NCBI GenBank assembly: GCA_964625525.1
Contig: CAZVEE010000008.1
Coordinates: forward strand, 1 to 64,000
Direction of reading: 5' to 3'
Origin: CAZVEE01 sp964625525
Lineage (GTDB): Bacteria; Pseudomonadota; Alphaproteobacteria; JAJFIK01
Length of the DNA: 64,000 nucleotides
Below the pieces are notes generated by a model. It worked only from the letters and a program-made list of their open reading frames with translations, ran no database searches and had not been told where the DNA came from. Numbering within the stretch: the first letter of the stretch is position 1; each line of letters starts with the position of its first letter. Made by a program: the position numbers and the translations under genes. Below, in pieces: positions 38,101 through 45,695 of the stretch.

Positions 38101-38289
38101 TCGGTGGGCTGTTTGCAGCTTGATCGCTCAACGATCGTCTTGCGCAGCTTCGAGATCGTGAACCAACCGTTCGAGGCCGATGAGGCGAATGCGGAATTGC
38201 GCTTCTCCGATCTCGGCAATTTCGAAATCTTCCGCCGGCTGGGCATCATCAATATCTGGGCCGATCAAGAGGACGAGGATGAGGACTGA
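32131..38289 (+). CDS. Large TpsA-type filamentous haemagglutinin-like exoprotein
   Basis: A 2052-residue secreted adhesin or surface beta-helix protein. The signal peptide ends at VLANPSGG (about residue 42). The TPS secretion domain follows, with its hallmark SSILGTLEANGQVFLINPAGVLIG (residues about 110-133) and SFVATTADI. The remainder is very long, Gly/Ala/Asp/Thr-rich and made of irregular beta-helical coils such as LTLDAGTDGAITATSV and GLSVIGGTAGSILLEGDV. Few Cys and few Lys occur. The C-terminus, after NGCVVSVGCLQLDRS, ends in an acidic tail (ADQEDEDED). It is coupled to the TpsB gene upstream. The last bases overlap the start of the CHAT gene. Confidence 0.9.
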   Translation: MDMTARSSKRRRARRATWMGALRHGASVAVLASLTALPVLANPSGGTIPEGGGAGEIVDIDPSTVEVRQDSQRLIIDWDSFDIEAGETTRFVQPGADAVVLNRVTGGGGLSSILGTLEANGQVFLINPAGVLIGNGATVNVHSFVATTADISNQNFLDGELIFNTPSAALGAAIVNEGTISVAEAGLAALVGPSVRNSGVVAARLGRTVLAGAETFTLDLTGDNLISFEVPSDGFVPMVAQEGTINVDGGIVYMTAQTAAGIIDTVISMEGVVEARSVGLENGEVVLYGGPGGTVAVTGSIDATGDDGGETGGRIAVSGARVVLDDAVLDASGAAGGGDIAVGGRFVDAGPGDEPVVTEAQDVVFDAGSTVAADATVAGRGGSVTLTATDMVTSDGTGSVTGPDGGGSVLLDAGGALDVDGAWDTGPDATFTVRADVVGVNAGGVDPAIVAQVLAEGGDVTVASASDVFLSVGFGTGTATDAGNLTVTAVERVVIAPGVTIELTGGDLALSGAAIDMGAGSGLTVTNGVLSLDVLGDVSIGTLTVIQEGAGAASLALSSGGFIDALDADNPSLVFEGAVDVALSGIGIGVGAPLRMDAGPDGGTLNLTTLAGAGGGVQAILTAGSAFDSVAVNLADASHGVDIVLPLGDRVLVTPGLGVSTLSNVTLTAAGSDFAFALTEAGGIVRVASGTVTSPGDVSLSALGDLIIGTGPGVAIAMTGVNGLLTLESGGSILSSSGLIDVGLGGRLSFEATGDAGRRDAPLLLTGATQVAGTAGGDIALRLNGPGVLGIGEAGGRSGLTATAGAITLGADDVAIAQAITAATTVSLATVSPGTVFTVGGADGESGLTAAELALIAADLLEIAASGGTLSVAGAGDVDLSAAAFDVTLSADTILFNDAGTLTLAPDAVARLAGVSILGGGTRSDLAAANGALLIDASGAVVLSTALAQIAGTSGSLILENAGALSVGTVDGVEGLTTDQGASLTAQGGALTLERIVTTGGETGLAADGDVRFGTEGGLDAQTHDEAVSIVSAAGALALEDGTFALAGNTLLLRAGLAIAAVIQGTADKTVTLAGDAATGDLNVTLADGALAIGTIGDTAGLSVPQGSIALITDSLDIGAPVAAETSILIAALSADTEFALASAAPGLALSQAEARLLETLGTVTLRAGSAAAMRLSDDTVLDLTPVDWSALSLQAATILAGGSLLTDGTALDVAAPVVLTRTVIFDTAAAGSAGADLFVAGPVAVAPGGPFGISALAGTAGAVTFNGAVGTVDAPLAAFTASGERIAAQDIIARGPVSLVGLSGVTLGGDGDGLSVIAQGDALSVSGPLALLEEALLSTATAAGLGGPIGLDAVTLNGFGLTLDAGTDGAITATSVSGGAGRTGLLDIARADSVVVAETLTLDRLRLQDLTTLAQVSGAFNLNALEIAASPAQVRFFGGGTVVDFVGPLNTGGLTLGGGGTYDFVTGLQALASPVILDASVRAGGAGLVVADVTLTGDTALTTADGGPITLGVVTADGQALSLDAGATGAVTVARVLNGMDGAPRGAFTLVNAGSAIIDGPLRASAVAFQPGQGSVIVTGGLEADSVTVAAQPFTLALLDGARVRDAVAFQNLSGLTLGDAMTDVFAFDGGFSAPNAVTRLAGTVQTIDAPITVGTVVLDANTVLSTVGPSGGSAIRIGGPVTGGGMVGQGLSVIGGTAGSILLEGDVGADGTITAAAFEAAAISVQDIFTRDGVIFVARNPDGSAGIVTLNSRYETGGGDLVVDANVRFTGDLIIDTTDGGLVQSGTVTLGQDGAAIDPLSSDSVVSVIAGETVRIGGVLTEDAGSLDRFTISAASGVEIAGGVFGDALIVESGAFNGDPTAIANQDISITGPLLVAGTADFSATGSILINDTFTAQTANLWAINDVTVRAPLTAAVLQLELDGIAETTGDGFLTITDSFLIGSLTEGQGRSDLKGEIRGVRSDDAALFGRQLSERPNEAFLLNGCVVSVGCLQLDRSTIVLRSFEIVNQPFEADEANAELRFSDLGNFEIFRRLGIINIWADQEDEDED

Positions 38290-41200
38290 GGGCGTGCGCA
38301 CAACAGCATGGGGGATCCTGCGGGCGCTCACGGTCGGGCTCGTTGGCTTGGTGGCCGCATGCGCGACGCCGCCCGGCCTGCTGTCGGCGGATTTCGACGG
38401 CACCATTACGCGCCCCGACCTGATCGTGACATCTGTGGGGCGCAATGCCATCGGCGAGACCTGCCGGCTGAAGGCCGATCCGGACGCGGCGCGGGTGAGC
38501 GGCGAGACTCACTATGTCATTCAGTGTGGGGAGTGGGAGACGCCGAGCGCCACGATCGTGCAAGTCGCGGCCGGGACGCCCAGCGGCCCGGGCTCCGACC
38601 TTTGGGCGCGCGCCATCGCGATCGACTTGGATTGCGGCGAGCCGAGCGCGCTTGGCTTTCAGGGCATGGGCCCCTCGCGCCGCTATGACTGCCGGCTGAA
38701 GACAGGCGGCTGGACCATGACCGCCTTTGAGGGCGAGGCGGGCGGCGCGCGCTATGTGGGGCGCAGCATTCCGGTCTCTCTGGGGCCGGTGGAGCGAGCC
38801 ATTGGTTTTCTGTCGGGTCGCTTGAGCGCGGCCCAGGCGGGCGGCGAGGATGCTGCGCGCGGTGAGCGCACCCGCGCGATCGCCGAGCTGGAAGCGGAAC
38901 TGGGCGGGCGGACTTATACGGCCGGCGATATCGAAAGCTATGACAAGCTGCTCGATGTGGCGTCTTATTATAACAGCATTGGGAATTATCCGGTCTCGGA
39001 GAAATATTACCGCGATGCGCTGGATGTGCTTCAGCGCAATTTGGATGCCGATGATCCGGCGCTGGCTGATCCATTGATGCGGTTGGGGCTGGCGCTGAGC
39101 AGCCAGGGCAATTTCCGCGACGCCGATGAGGTATTCGCCCGCGCCGAGCGTCTGGCGGCGGCGGATATTGACCCGCTGAGCAGCCTGCGTCTTCAGATCT
39201 ATCAATCCATGCATCTGGCGCATCAGCAGCGTTGCGCTGAAGCCTTGGCGATTTTGGAGCCAGCGCAACGCGCATTGGCGGCGCTGGCCAACCGGGAAGC
39301 GGGCGGCGGGGAAGCGGTCCTGCGCACCGGGTCTTCGGCGGGGGCCGGTGTGGAGTTCGCGCTCAGTTTGGGCTTTGAAGCCGCGTTGCATTTGTGCCTG
39401 AACAGTCTGACGCGGGCGGAGAACACAGTGGACCGGGCCATGGCGGAACTCTCCCGCCTGACCGCGACACCACAGGAATGGCGCTGGGTGTTCGCCTCGT
39501 TGCGCGCTGAAATTCTGCGCCGCCAACGCATCTATGCGGGCGGGCGCCAGGAACTCACGACGACCATCGCGGAGCGGCGCCGGGTGCTTGATCCCTCGCG
39601 CCCCGAAGCCATCGATCTCCTGGCCTTGGGTCAGATCCAGGCCCAGGAAAACCGGCCCGAGGCGGCCATGGAAGCCTATGAGCGCGGTCTGGCTATTGTG
39701 CGCGAGAACAATGACGGCCTCAGCCTTGATCAGGTGTTGCCCTATCTGAAAGTGCTCTACACCCAGGCCGAGGAAAACCCAGATGATGCGCGCGAGAACA
39801 GCCTAAAGCTGTTCGATGCGGCCCAGATCGTGCGGGATTCCGTCACCGCCCAGACGATTTCGCAAATGGCCGCGCAACTGGCCAGCGGTGACGCGGAAGT
39901 GGCGGTGCTGGCGCGGGAATTATTCGAGCTGCGCCGTGACATCAACGACTTGAACTTGTCCATTGACCGGGCATTGGCGCGCCCCGACGCTCAGGCTCGG
40001 CTGGACGAAATCGACGCCATGCAGGACCGGCGCGACGACTTGCGTGAAGAGCGGGCCCGCATCGACCAGACGCTGCAAAGTGCGGCGCCCCGCTTTAACC
40101 AGCTCATGATGGAACCGGTGGCGACCGAGCGCGTGATGGACGCGCTGGGCCCGGACGAAGCCATGATCCAGATCCTGCTGGGTGAGCAGGAAAGTGTGTC
40201 GATCCTCATCACCCGTGACGGGATCACGCCAGTTTTCCGCTCTCTTGGTGCTGATGAGGTGGGCGATGCGGTGCTGCGCTTGCGCCAGGGCTTGGTGATT
40301 GACCGGGAGCAGCGGCTTGGCTCTTTCGATACCGATCTGGCGCATGCGGTCTATAACGCCTTTATCGAACCGTTCGAAGCTCAGCTTGCCGACAAACGCC
40401 ATCTGATCATGGTGCCTTCGGGGCCGCTATTGAGCCTGCCGCTCGGGGTCCTGGTGCGCGAGCCGGCTGTTGTGCGGCGTGAGGATTATCGGGACGTGGC
40501 GTGGCTGGCGCGGGATTTCGCCATCAGCATCGTGCCGTCGCCGCGCAATCTGGTGGATCTGCGCTCCACCGTGCGCCCCAGCGTGGCGCCAGAGCCGTTT
40601 ATCGGCTATGGCGATTTCCAACCGGTGTTCGATCGCGAACCGGTGGACGGCGACAGTTGCGCCGCGCGCCTGTACCGGGCCGTGCGCAATGCCCAACGGT
40701 TACCGGAGACGGGGCAGGAGCTTTTGGATGTGGCACGGGCGCTCGGGGCGTCGGCACGGTCGGTGCGGCTGGGGCGCTCCTTCACCGAAGCCGCAGTGCG
40801 GCGCGAGGCTTTGGACCGCTACCGGATCGTGTATTTCGCGACCCACGGCTTTATGCCGGCCGGAGACAATTGCCTCAACGAACCGGCGCTTCTGGCCACG
40901 CCGGGCTTGAGCGAAGCGGGGGAGGCGGATAATGGCCTCTTGCGCCTGAGCGATGTGGTGTCGTTGAACCTTGATGCGGATATGGTGGTGTTGTCGGCGT
41001 GTAACACGGGCGGGGGCGATGGCACGGGCGGGGAAGCACTCAGTGGCCTGGCCCGCGGCTTTTTCTACAGTGGGGCCCGCTCGCTGCTGGTGTCGCATTG
41101 GTATGTGGAAAGTGCGGCATCGCGGGATCTGATGACAACGCTGTTCTATCTTCAGCGTTCAAACACGACACTGGGGTCTGCCGAGGCTATGCGCCGGGCG

Positions 41201-41317
41201 CGCCAGTCTCTCATGGTCAGCGAAGACGGTCCGTACACAGCCTATCGCTCTCATCCAACCTTCTGGGCCGGGTTCACTATCATCGGTGACGGCGCGCGGC
41301 CTGTGTCGGTGCGCTAA
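38279..41317 (+). CDS. CHAT-domain (caspase-like) protease lipoprotein with TPR-type repeats
   Basis: The ATG at 38279 overlaps the end of the adhesin gene by 11 bases. The N-terminus has a lipoprotein signal, LVGLVAAC, placing the protein on the outer or inner membrane. Residues about 210-500 form TPR-like helical repeats (YYNSIGNYPVSEKYYRDALDVL). A coiled-coil stretch near residues 540-620 follows. The C-terminal CHAT domain carries the peptidase dyad: His856 in FATHGF and Cys908 in LSACNTGGG, followed by ALSGLARGFFYSGARSLLVSHW. The family is related to caspases and separase. Genetic linkage to the TPS pair suggests a role in processing or surveillance of the exoprotein, which is inference. 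Confidence 0.88.
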   Translation: MRTEGVRTTAWGILRALTVGLVGLVAACATPPGLLSADFDGTITRPDLIVTSVGRNAIGETCRLKADPDAARVSGETHYVIQCGEWETPSATIVQVAAGTPSGPGSDLWARAIAIDLDCGEPSALGFQGMGPSRRYDCRLKTGGWTMTAFEGEAGGARYVGRSIPVSLGPVERAIGFLSGRLSAAQAGGEDAARGERTRAIAELEAELGGRTYTAGDIESYDKLLDVASYYNSIGNYPVSEKYYRDALDVLQRNLDADDPALADPLMRLGLALSSQGNFRDADEVFARAERLAAADIDPLSSLRLQIYQSMHLAHQQRCAEALAILEPAQRALAALANREAGGGEAVLRTGSSAGAGVEFALSLGFEAALHLCLNSLTRAENTVDRAMAELSRLTATPQEWRWVFASLRAEILRRQRIYAGGRQELTTTIAERRRVLDPSRPEAIDLLALGQIQAQENRPEAAMEAYERGLAIVRENNDGLSLDQVLPYLKVLYTQAEENPDDARENSLKLFDAAQIVRDSVTAQTISQMAAQLASGDAEVAVLARELFELRRDINDLNLSIDRALARPDAQARLDEIDAMQDRRDDLREERARIDQTLQSAAPRFNQLMMEPVATERVMDALGPDEAMIQILLGEQESVSILITRDGITPVFRSLGADEVGDAVLRLRQGLVIDREQRLGSFDTDLAHAVYNAFIEPFEAQLADKRHLIMVPSGPLLSLPLGVLVREPAVVRREDYRDVAWLARDFAISIVPSPRNLVDLRSTVRPSVAPEPFIGYGDFQPVFDREPVDGDSCAARLYRAVRNAQRLPETGQELLDVARALGASARSVRLGRSFTEAAVRREALDRYRIVYFATHGFMPAGDNCLNEPALLATPGLSEAGEADNGLLRLSDVVSLNLDADMVVLSACNTGGGDGTGGEALSGLARGFFYSGARSLLVSHWYVESAASRDLMTTLFYLQRSNTTLGSAEAMRRARQSLMVSEDGPYTAYRSHPTFWAGFTIIGDGARPVSVR

Positions 41318-41322
41318 TACTC

Positions 41323-43359
41323 TTACTTGGTGACAACGGAAATCGTGCGGCCGGTTTCACCGGCACGGGCGCGCTCCAGGTGGAACTGGATCAGGCCGTC
41401 CTGGGGCAGGCGCTTGGCAAGGATTTCGAAGTGCTCATGGGCGCGCTGGGCATCACCTTGTGCCAAGGCGGCAAAGCCCTTTTCGTAAGTCTCCAGCAAC
41501 ACCGCCGCCGGCGAGCCCGGATCGAGAGGCTCGTAGGTGGGGATGGGCTGAGTCTTGCCCGGTAGGATCAGATCACCGACGGACCGGAACAGAAGGCCGG
41601 GCGTGCGGGCGCGGGTGTCTTCACTGACCAGAATATTCGTGCGCACCGTTTTGTTCGCCGCTTCCAGTCGCGCGCACGTGTTCACCGCATCGCCAATGGC
41701 CGTGTAATCAAAGCGGTCATGTCCGCCGAAATTGCCGACCACGGGATCGCCTGTGTGAACGCCGATCCGGGTGCGCCCAAGCATACGGCCTTCCCGGCGT
41801 TTCTCGGCGCGGAAGCGTTCGGAATAAGCGTGGATTTCCAAGGCGCACGCGACGGCCCGTTCTGCGTGGTCTTCAGAGGGCTCAGGCGCGCCAAAAAAGC
41901 TCATGGATCCGTCGCCTAAAAACTTATCGAGCGTCCCGCCATGGGCGAGAATGATGCGCCCCACATTATCGAGATAGGGCGAGAAGAAATCCTGCAAGTC
42001 GTTGGGTTCCATGCTCTCCGCGATACTGGTGAAGCCTTCCAGGTCGGTGAACATCAGCGTGATGGTCTCGCGATGCCCGCCCAGTTCCAGGCGCGAGGGA
42101 TCCCGCTCTAACCGCGAGACGATGGCGGGGGGCACATATTTGGCGAAGGCGGAGCGGATCATCGCCCGTTGGTTTCGGTCCTCGCGGCCCGCATACACGA
42201 TGGTGATGAACGCCGCAGCGGCGAACCCGAAGGTCGGTGCCATCACCGGCATCATCAGCCCGCCCATGTTGAACATGAGGCCCGATCCTAATGTCAGGGT
42301 CAGGAGCACCGCCACCGACATCAGGATCTTGCCCCACATGGGAATGCCCAGGACCGCGATCCAAATCGCCAGGCCACAGACCACCAGCGCCAGCAGGACC
42401 TCCATGAAAAAGCTGAACTCGTCCTGGGTCCGCCCGTCCATGATTTGCGCCAGAATATGGGCATGGACGATCACTCCGGGCATGCGTTGGGCGTATTTGC
42501 TTTCGCTGGGCACGACGGCAAGCGGTGTGCGGTGGAAGTCGATATCCGACATCACGGGCCCGATCAGGGCGATTTTGCCCTCCAGCCAGGCGGCCGGCAG
42601 GCTGCGCACCGTGTGGGCGTCATACATCTTGAACGCTTCCACATAGGTCTCGCCCTCGGCCATGGTGGGCACACCGTGCCAGTCGATCCGCTGTTGGCGC
42701 ACTTGGGGCACTTCATGGCCCAGCGCATGCGCGATGGCGGCGGCGAACTGGTAGCGGATGGGGCTGGTTTCGTTCCAGACCGGGTAGTGGTGACGCACGG
42801 TGCCGTCAAATGTGTTGCGCCGCAGATAGCCGTAGCCCGTGGGCCGGTCGCCGATGAACGAGCGCAGGATCGCCGCGCGTTTTGCGGTTGTGCCCAGCGC
42901 CTCGTCCCATGTGATGGGGATAATCTCGGTGCGTGCTTCCCGGATCGCCCGGCGCAAGTTTTCGTCCTTGCCCTCGTCGGTTTCTGTATCCAGGGCAAAG
43001 TCCACGCCGATCGCGCGCACGCCCGCATCGTCAAGCGCCCGAATGGTGCGCGCCAAAAAGCCCCGGTCGAGCGGCACCCGGTAGCGCAGGGTGTCGAGCG
43101 TCTCTTCGGTCACCCCGATGATCACGATGTCCTGGTTCTGCGCCATGGTGGGCGACGCGAGGGCGACACGCAGATCGCGGGTGTATTCCTCAATGCTGGT
43201 GAAAAACTGCCACCGCGGCAACAAGAGGGTCAGTATCACCGCCACTACAAAGCCAAACGCCAGCCAATGCAGCGCATAAGGTGCCGCGCGCGCACGCGTC
43301 GGGCTCTGCGAACCCGGTGCGGCCTCGACCGGCGGCGAAAGTGCAGCGTCATCCGACAT
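41323..43359 (-). CDS. CHASE2-domain adenylate/guanylate cyclase
   Basis: A membrane receptor cyclase. It has one N-terminal membrane helix (residues 31-48), a periplasmic CHASE2 sensor domain (about 50-310, with VDFALDTETDEG and the GKIALIGPVMSDIDFHRTPL block), three helices (about 318-390), and a cytoplasmic class III cyclase domain. Metal ligands Asp439 (FTDLEGFT) and Asp483, base-contacting Lys479 (DKFLGDG), Asp557 (AIGDAVN) and transition-state Asn560/Arg564 are all present, so it should be active. Lys plus Asp favours ATP, hence cAMP. It converges on the CHAT gene with a 5-base gap. Confidence 0.92.
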   Translation of the reverse strand: MSDDAALSPPVEAAPGSQSPTRARAAPYALHWLAFGFVVAVILTLLLPRWQFFTSIEEYTRDLRVALASPTMAQNQDIVIIGVTEETLDTLRYRVPLDRGFLARTIRALDDAGVRAIGVDFALDTETDEGKDENLRRAIREARTEIIPITWDEALGTTAKRAAILRSFIGDRPTGYGYLRRNTFDGTVRHHYPVWNETSPIRYQFAAAIAHALGHEVPQVRQQRIDWHGVPTMAEGETYVEAFKMYDAHTVRSLPAAWLEGKIALIGPVMSDIDFHRTPLAVVPSESKYAQRMPGVIVHAHILAQIMDGRTQDEFSFFMEVLLALVVCGLAIWIAVLGIPMWGKILMSVAVLLTLTLGSGLMFNMGGLMMPVMAPTFGFAAAAFITIVYAGREDRNQRAMIRSAFAKYVPPAIVSRLERDPSRLELGGHRETITLMFTDLEGFTSIAESMEPNDLQDFFSPYLDNVGRIILAHGGTLDKFLGDGSMSFFGAPEPSEDHAERAVACALEIHAYSERFRAEKRREGRMLGRTRIGVHTGDPVVGNFGGHDRFDYTAIGDAVNTCARLEAANKTVRTNILVSEDTRARTPGLLFRSVGDLILPGKTQPIPTYEPLDPGSPAAVLLETYEKGFAALAQGDAQRAHEHFEILAKRLPQDGLIQFHLERARAGETGRTISVVTK

Positions 43360-43593
43360 GAGCGTGATGTAATCCTCTTCGGGAGCCTTTCGGCGCGCAT
43401 CGAGTGTTCACCAACCCCACAAAGAGGTATCATAGAGCATAAGATCACGCGTCGCGTCATGCCCGTGAAATTGCCACAAGGCGAGGGGATGATTCCGCCG
43501 CGGATATGGATCCTGGCCTGCCAGCGCCCCCGCGCGCAACCCAGGTTTTGGCCGCGTGATCAACGCGTTAGTGCTCAAGAGGGGTATGCAATC

Positions 43594-44451
43594 ATGGCGA
43601 GTCAGCTCATCCGGAAAGCCGTCCGGATCACAAGTGCTGCGGTTTTGGCCACGGTTCTGGGGACTGTGTCCGCGCTGGCGGAGGAACTGGTCGTGATTCG
43701 CTCCACCGCGCCGGATATCGCGGTCGGTGCGGTGCTGGTCTCCGGCGAGACCATCGATCTACCGGCGGACACAGAAGTGGAGATCCTTTCCGAACGCGGC
43801 AACCGCACGGTGATCAGTGGTCCGTTTTCCGGCGGCGTGCAGGCACAGGGCAAGGTGATCGGTACCTCCCGGCTGGAACGGCTGCGCAACGCGATTTTCG
43901 GGACAGACGGCGGCACGCTGGTGCCCGGAGGGACCCGGCGGGCGGAAATCGAGCGGCCCGGCGCCGAGGAGGACGCGGGTCCAGTCATTCCAGCAGTCCA
44001 TGTGGATCTGACCCAGACCGGCACCTGGTGCGTGGAAGAGGGCGCGGCGGTGATGCTCACCCGCGGCGACTTCGAACGCTCGCGTGCCAGCCTCGGTCAA
44101 CTGCCCAGCGGCGAGACGGCCCAACTGCAATGGGCGGGCCTCGACCAGCGGGTGCCCTGGCCGGCCAACGTGCCGGTTGAAGACGGGAGCCAGTATCGGG
44201 TCGTGCGTGTGGTCTATGAAGCCGACACCTCGCCCACCCGCACCGGCGATGGCGATCAACCGATCCAGCAGGAAGTGCAGCTTGAGCCGGTGATCTTGAC
44301 CATGCGGTTGGTGGAGCCGGCGCCAAACCCGGCCGCCGCCGTGCCGGTGCTGGCGCGCAACCAGTGCATGACGCAGTTCGAGCGGGCGGTGGTCGCGCTG
44401 ACCGAGCCCATCCCCGATGCCGTCACCAACACTGAGTCCGCCGTTCGATAA
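43594..44451 (+). CDS. Secreted FecR-like/unknown protein divergent from the CHASE2 cyclase
   Basis: A signal peptide (IRKAVRITSAAVLATVLGTVSALA, cut after residue 29) is followed by a domain starting LVVIRSTAPDIAVGAVLVSGETIDLPADTEVEILSE (read from positions), whose spacing resembles FecR-type sensor domains that often occur next to CHASE2 cyclases. Two Cys occur (TWCVEEG, NQCMTQF) that could form a disulfide. The end is a low-complexity tail. CAAGAGGGG precedes the ATG. It shares a 230-base divergent promoter region with the cyclase gene. Function unknown. Confidence 0.72.
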   Translation: MASQLIRKAVRITSAAVLATVLGTVSALAEELVVIRSTAPDIAVGAVLVSGETIDLPADTEVEILSERGNRTVISGPFSGGVQAQGKVIGTSRLERLRNAIFGTDGGTLVPGGTRRAEIERPGAEEDAGPVIPAVHVDLTQTGTWCVEEGAAVMLTRGDFERSRASLGQLPSGETAQLQWAGLDQRVPWPANVPVEDGSQYRVVRVVYEADTSPTRTGDGDQPIQQEVQLEPVILTMRLVEPAPNPAAAVPVLARNQCMTQFERAVVALTEPIPDAVTNTESAVR

Positions 44452-44487
44452 TCCAATCGGCCTGCCTCACGCGTATGTCATCCCAAG

Positions 44488-44517
44488 AGCCCGCCCGATC
44501 GCATCGGCGCGGGCTTT
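44488..44517 (+). terminator. Rho-independent terminator
   Basis: AGCCCGCCCGAT and ATCGGCGCGGGCT form a 12-bp stem with a single bulge and a CGC loop. The T-run is short (TTT). It separates the FecR-like gene from the RND efflux operon. Confidence 0.75.
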
Positions 44518-44606
44518 CCTCACGGCCGCGTGCTACCACATGCATCGCACCTTGAGGTGTGAATGGCGGGGCGGGTGTCTGACCCGCCCGAACCGTGGGG
44601 ACGCGC

Positions 44607-45683
44607 ATGGCTGGCCTGGGCAGGGCACTTTTTCTCATCGTCGTGCTGGCGGCACTGCTCGCGGCGGGTGTTTATGGCTATTTCGAGTATGTGCAGCGGG
44701 ACGTCGGCGCAGAGACACGCCGAGGCGGCGGACCCGTGCCCGTGACCGTGGCGACAGTCCGGTTTGATGCGTTCTCCGACCGCATTGAGGCCCTCGGCAC
44801 CGCCCAGGCCAATGAATCCGTCGACATCACCTCCAAAGTCACCGAAACCGTGCGCACCATCGCCTTCGAGGATGGGGCGACAGTGGAGGCCGGCGCCATC
44901 CTGGTTGAATTGACCGACGAGGAAGAGGGTGCGGCACTGGCCGAGGCGCGGGCCACGCTGCTGGAAGCGGAACAACAGTATCAACGCATTGCCGGGCTTG
45001 TGAACCGAGGCAATGCCACCGAGGCGCGCCTGGAACAGACGGTCTCAGTGCGCGATCAAGCGCGTGCCCGCGTGCGCGCCATCGAGGCGCGCCTTGCCGA
45101 CCGGCTGATCCGCGCGCCTTTCGACGGCATTTTGGGCTTGCGTCAGGTCAGCCCCGGCACACTCGTCACCCCTGGCACCGTGATCACCACGCTTGATGAC
45201 GTGGATCCGATCAAGCTCGATTTTGCAATTCCCGAGACCTTCTACGTGGCCGTGCGCCAGGGTCAGCCCATTGCCGCGACGGCCGATGCCTATGCGGATG
45301 AAACGTTCACCGGCACTGTGACGGTGGTGGACACACGCATCGATCCGCTCACCCGGTCGGTGACTGTGCGCAGCGAGATCCCTAACGGCGACGGGCGCCT
45401 GCGCCCGGGCATGCTGTTGCGGGTGATCATCGAAAAGGATCAGCGCCGCTCCCTGATGGTGCCGGAGGACGCGGTCGTGCCCCTCGACACCCGGGTGTTC
45501 GTATTCCGGCTGACCGAGGACAACACTGTCGAGCGGGTGGAAATCATCACGGGCGGCCGGCGGCCGGGCGCGGTTGAAGTGTTGAGTGGCTTGGAGGCAG
45601 GCGACCAGGTCGTCGCCGGCGGCACCAATCGGGTGCGGCCGGGCGCGCCGGTCAATGTGGTCGGCAGCCGCGATAGCGAATAA
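44607..45683 (+). CDS. RND efflux periplasmic adaptor (membrane fusion protein)
   Basis: A single N-terminal membrane helix (ALFLIVVLAALLAAGVYGY) anchors it. The lipoyl-type hairpin is split around a helical hairpin: TSKVTETVRTIAFEDGATVEAG and later APFDGILGLRQVSPGTLVTPG. The beta-barrel and C-terminal domain (LSGLEAGDQVVAGG) complete the AcrA/MexA fold. The ATG at 44607 is chosen over a GTG four codons earlier. The pump gene begins 12 bases after the stop. Together with an outer-membrane channel located elsewhere, it would export drugs or toxic compounds. Confidence 0.92.
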   Translation: MAGLGRALFLIVVLAALLAAGVYGYFEYVQRDVGAETRRGGGPVPVTVATVRFDAFSDRIEALGTAQANESVDITSKVTETVRTIAFEDGATVEAGAILVELTDEEEGAALAEARATLLEAEQQYQRIAGLVNRGNATEARLEQTVSVRDQARARVRAIEARLADRLIRAPFDGILGLRQVSPGTLVTPGTVITTLDDVDPIKLDFAIPETFYVAVRQGQPIAATADAYADETFTGTVTVVDTRIDPLTRSVTVRSEIPNGDGRLRPGMLLRVIIEKDQRRSLMVPEDAVVPLDTRVFVFRLTEDNTVERVEIITGGRRPGAVEVLSGLEAGDQVVAGGTNRVRPGAPVNVVGSRDSE

Positions 45684-45695
45684 GGGATCCACGCC

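Noticed and set aside
33210..38252. Several long minus-strand frames (up to about 600 codons) under the adhesin gene
   Set aside because: Antisense shadows: Pro/Ser/Arg-rich translations without domains. The plus-strand TPS protein is well supported.
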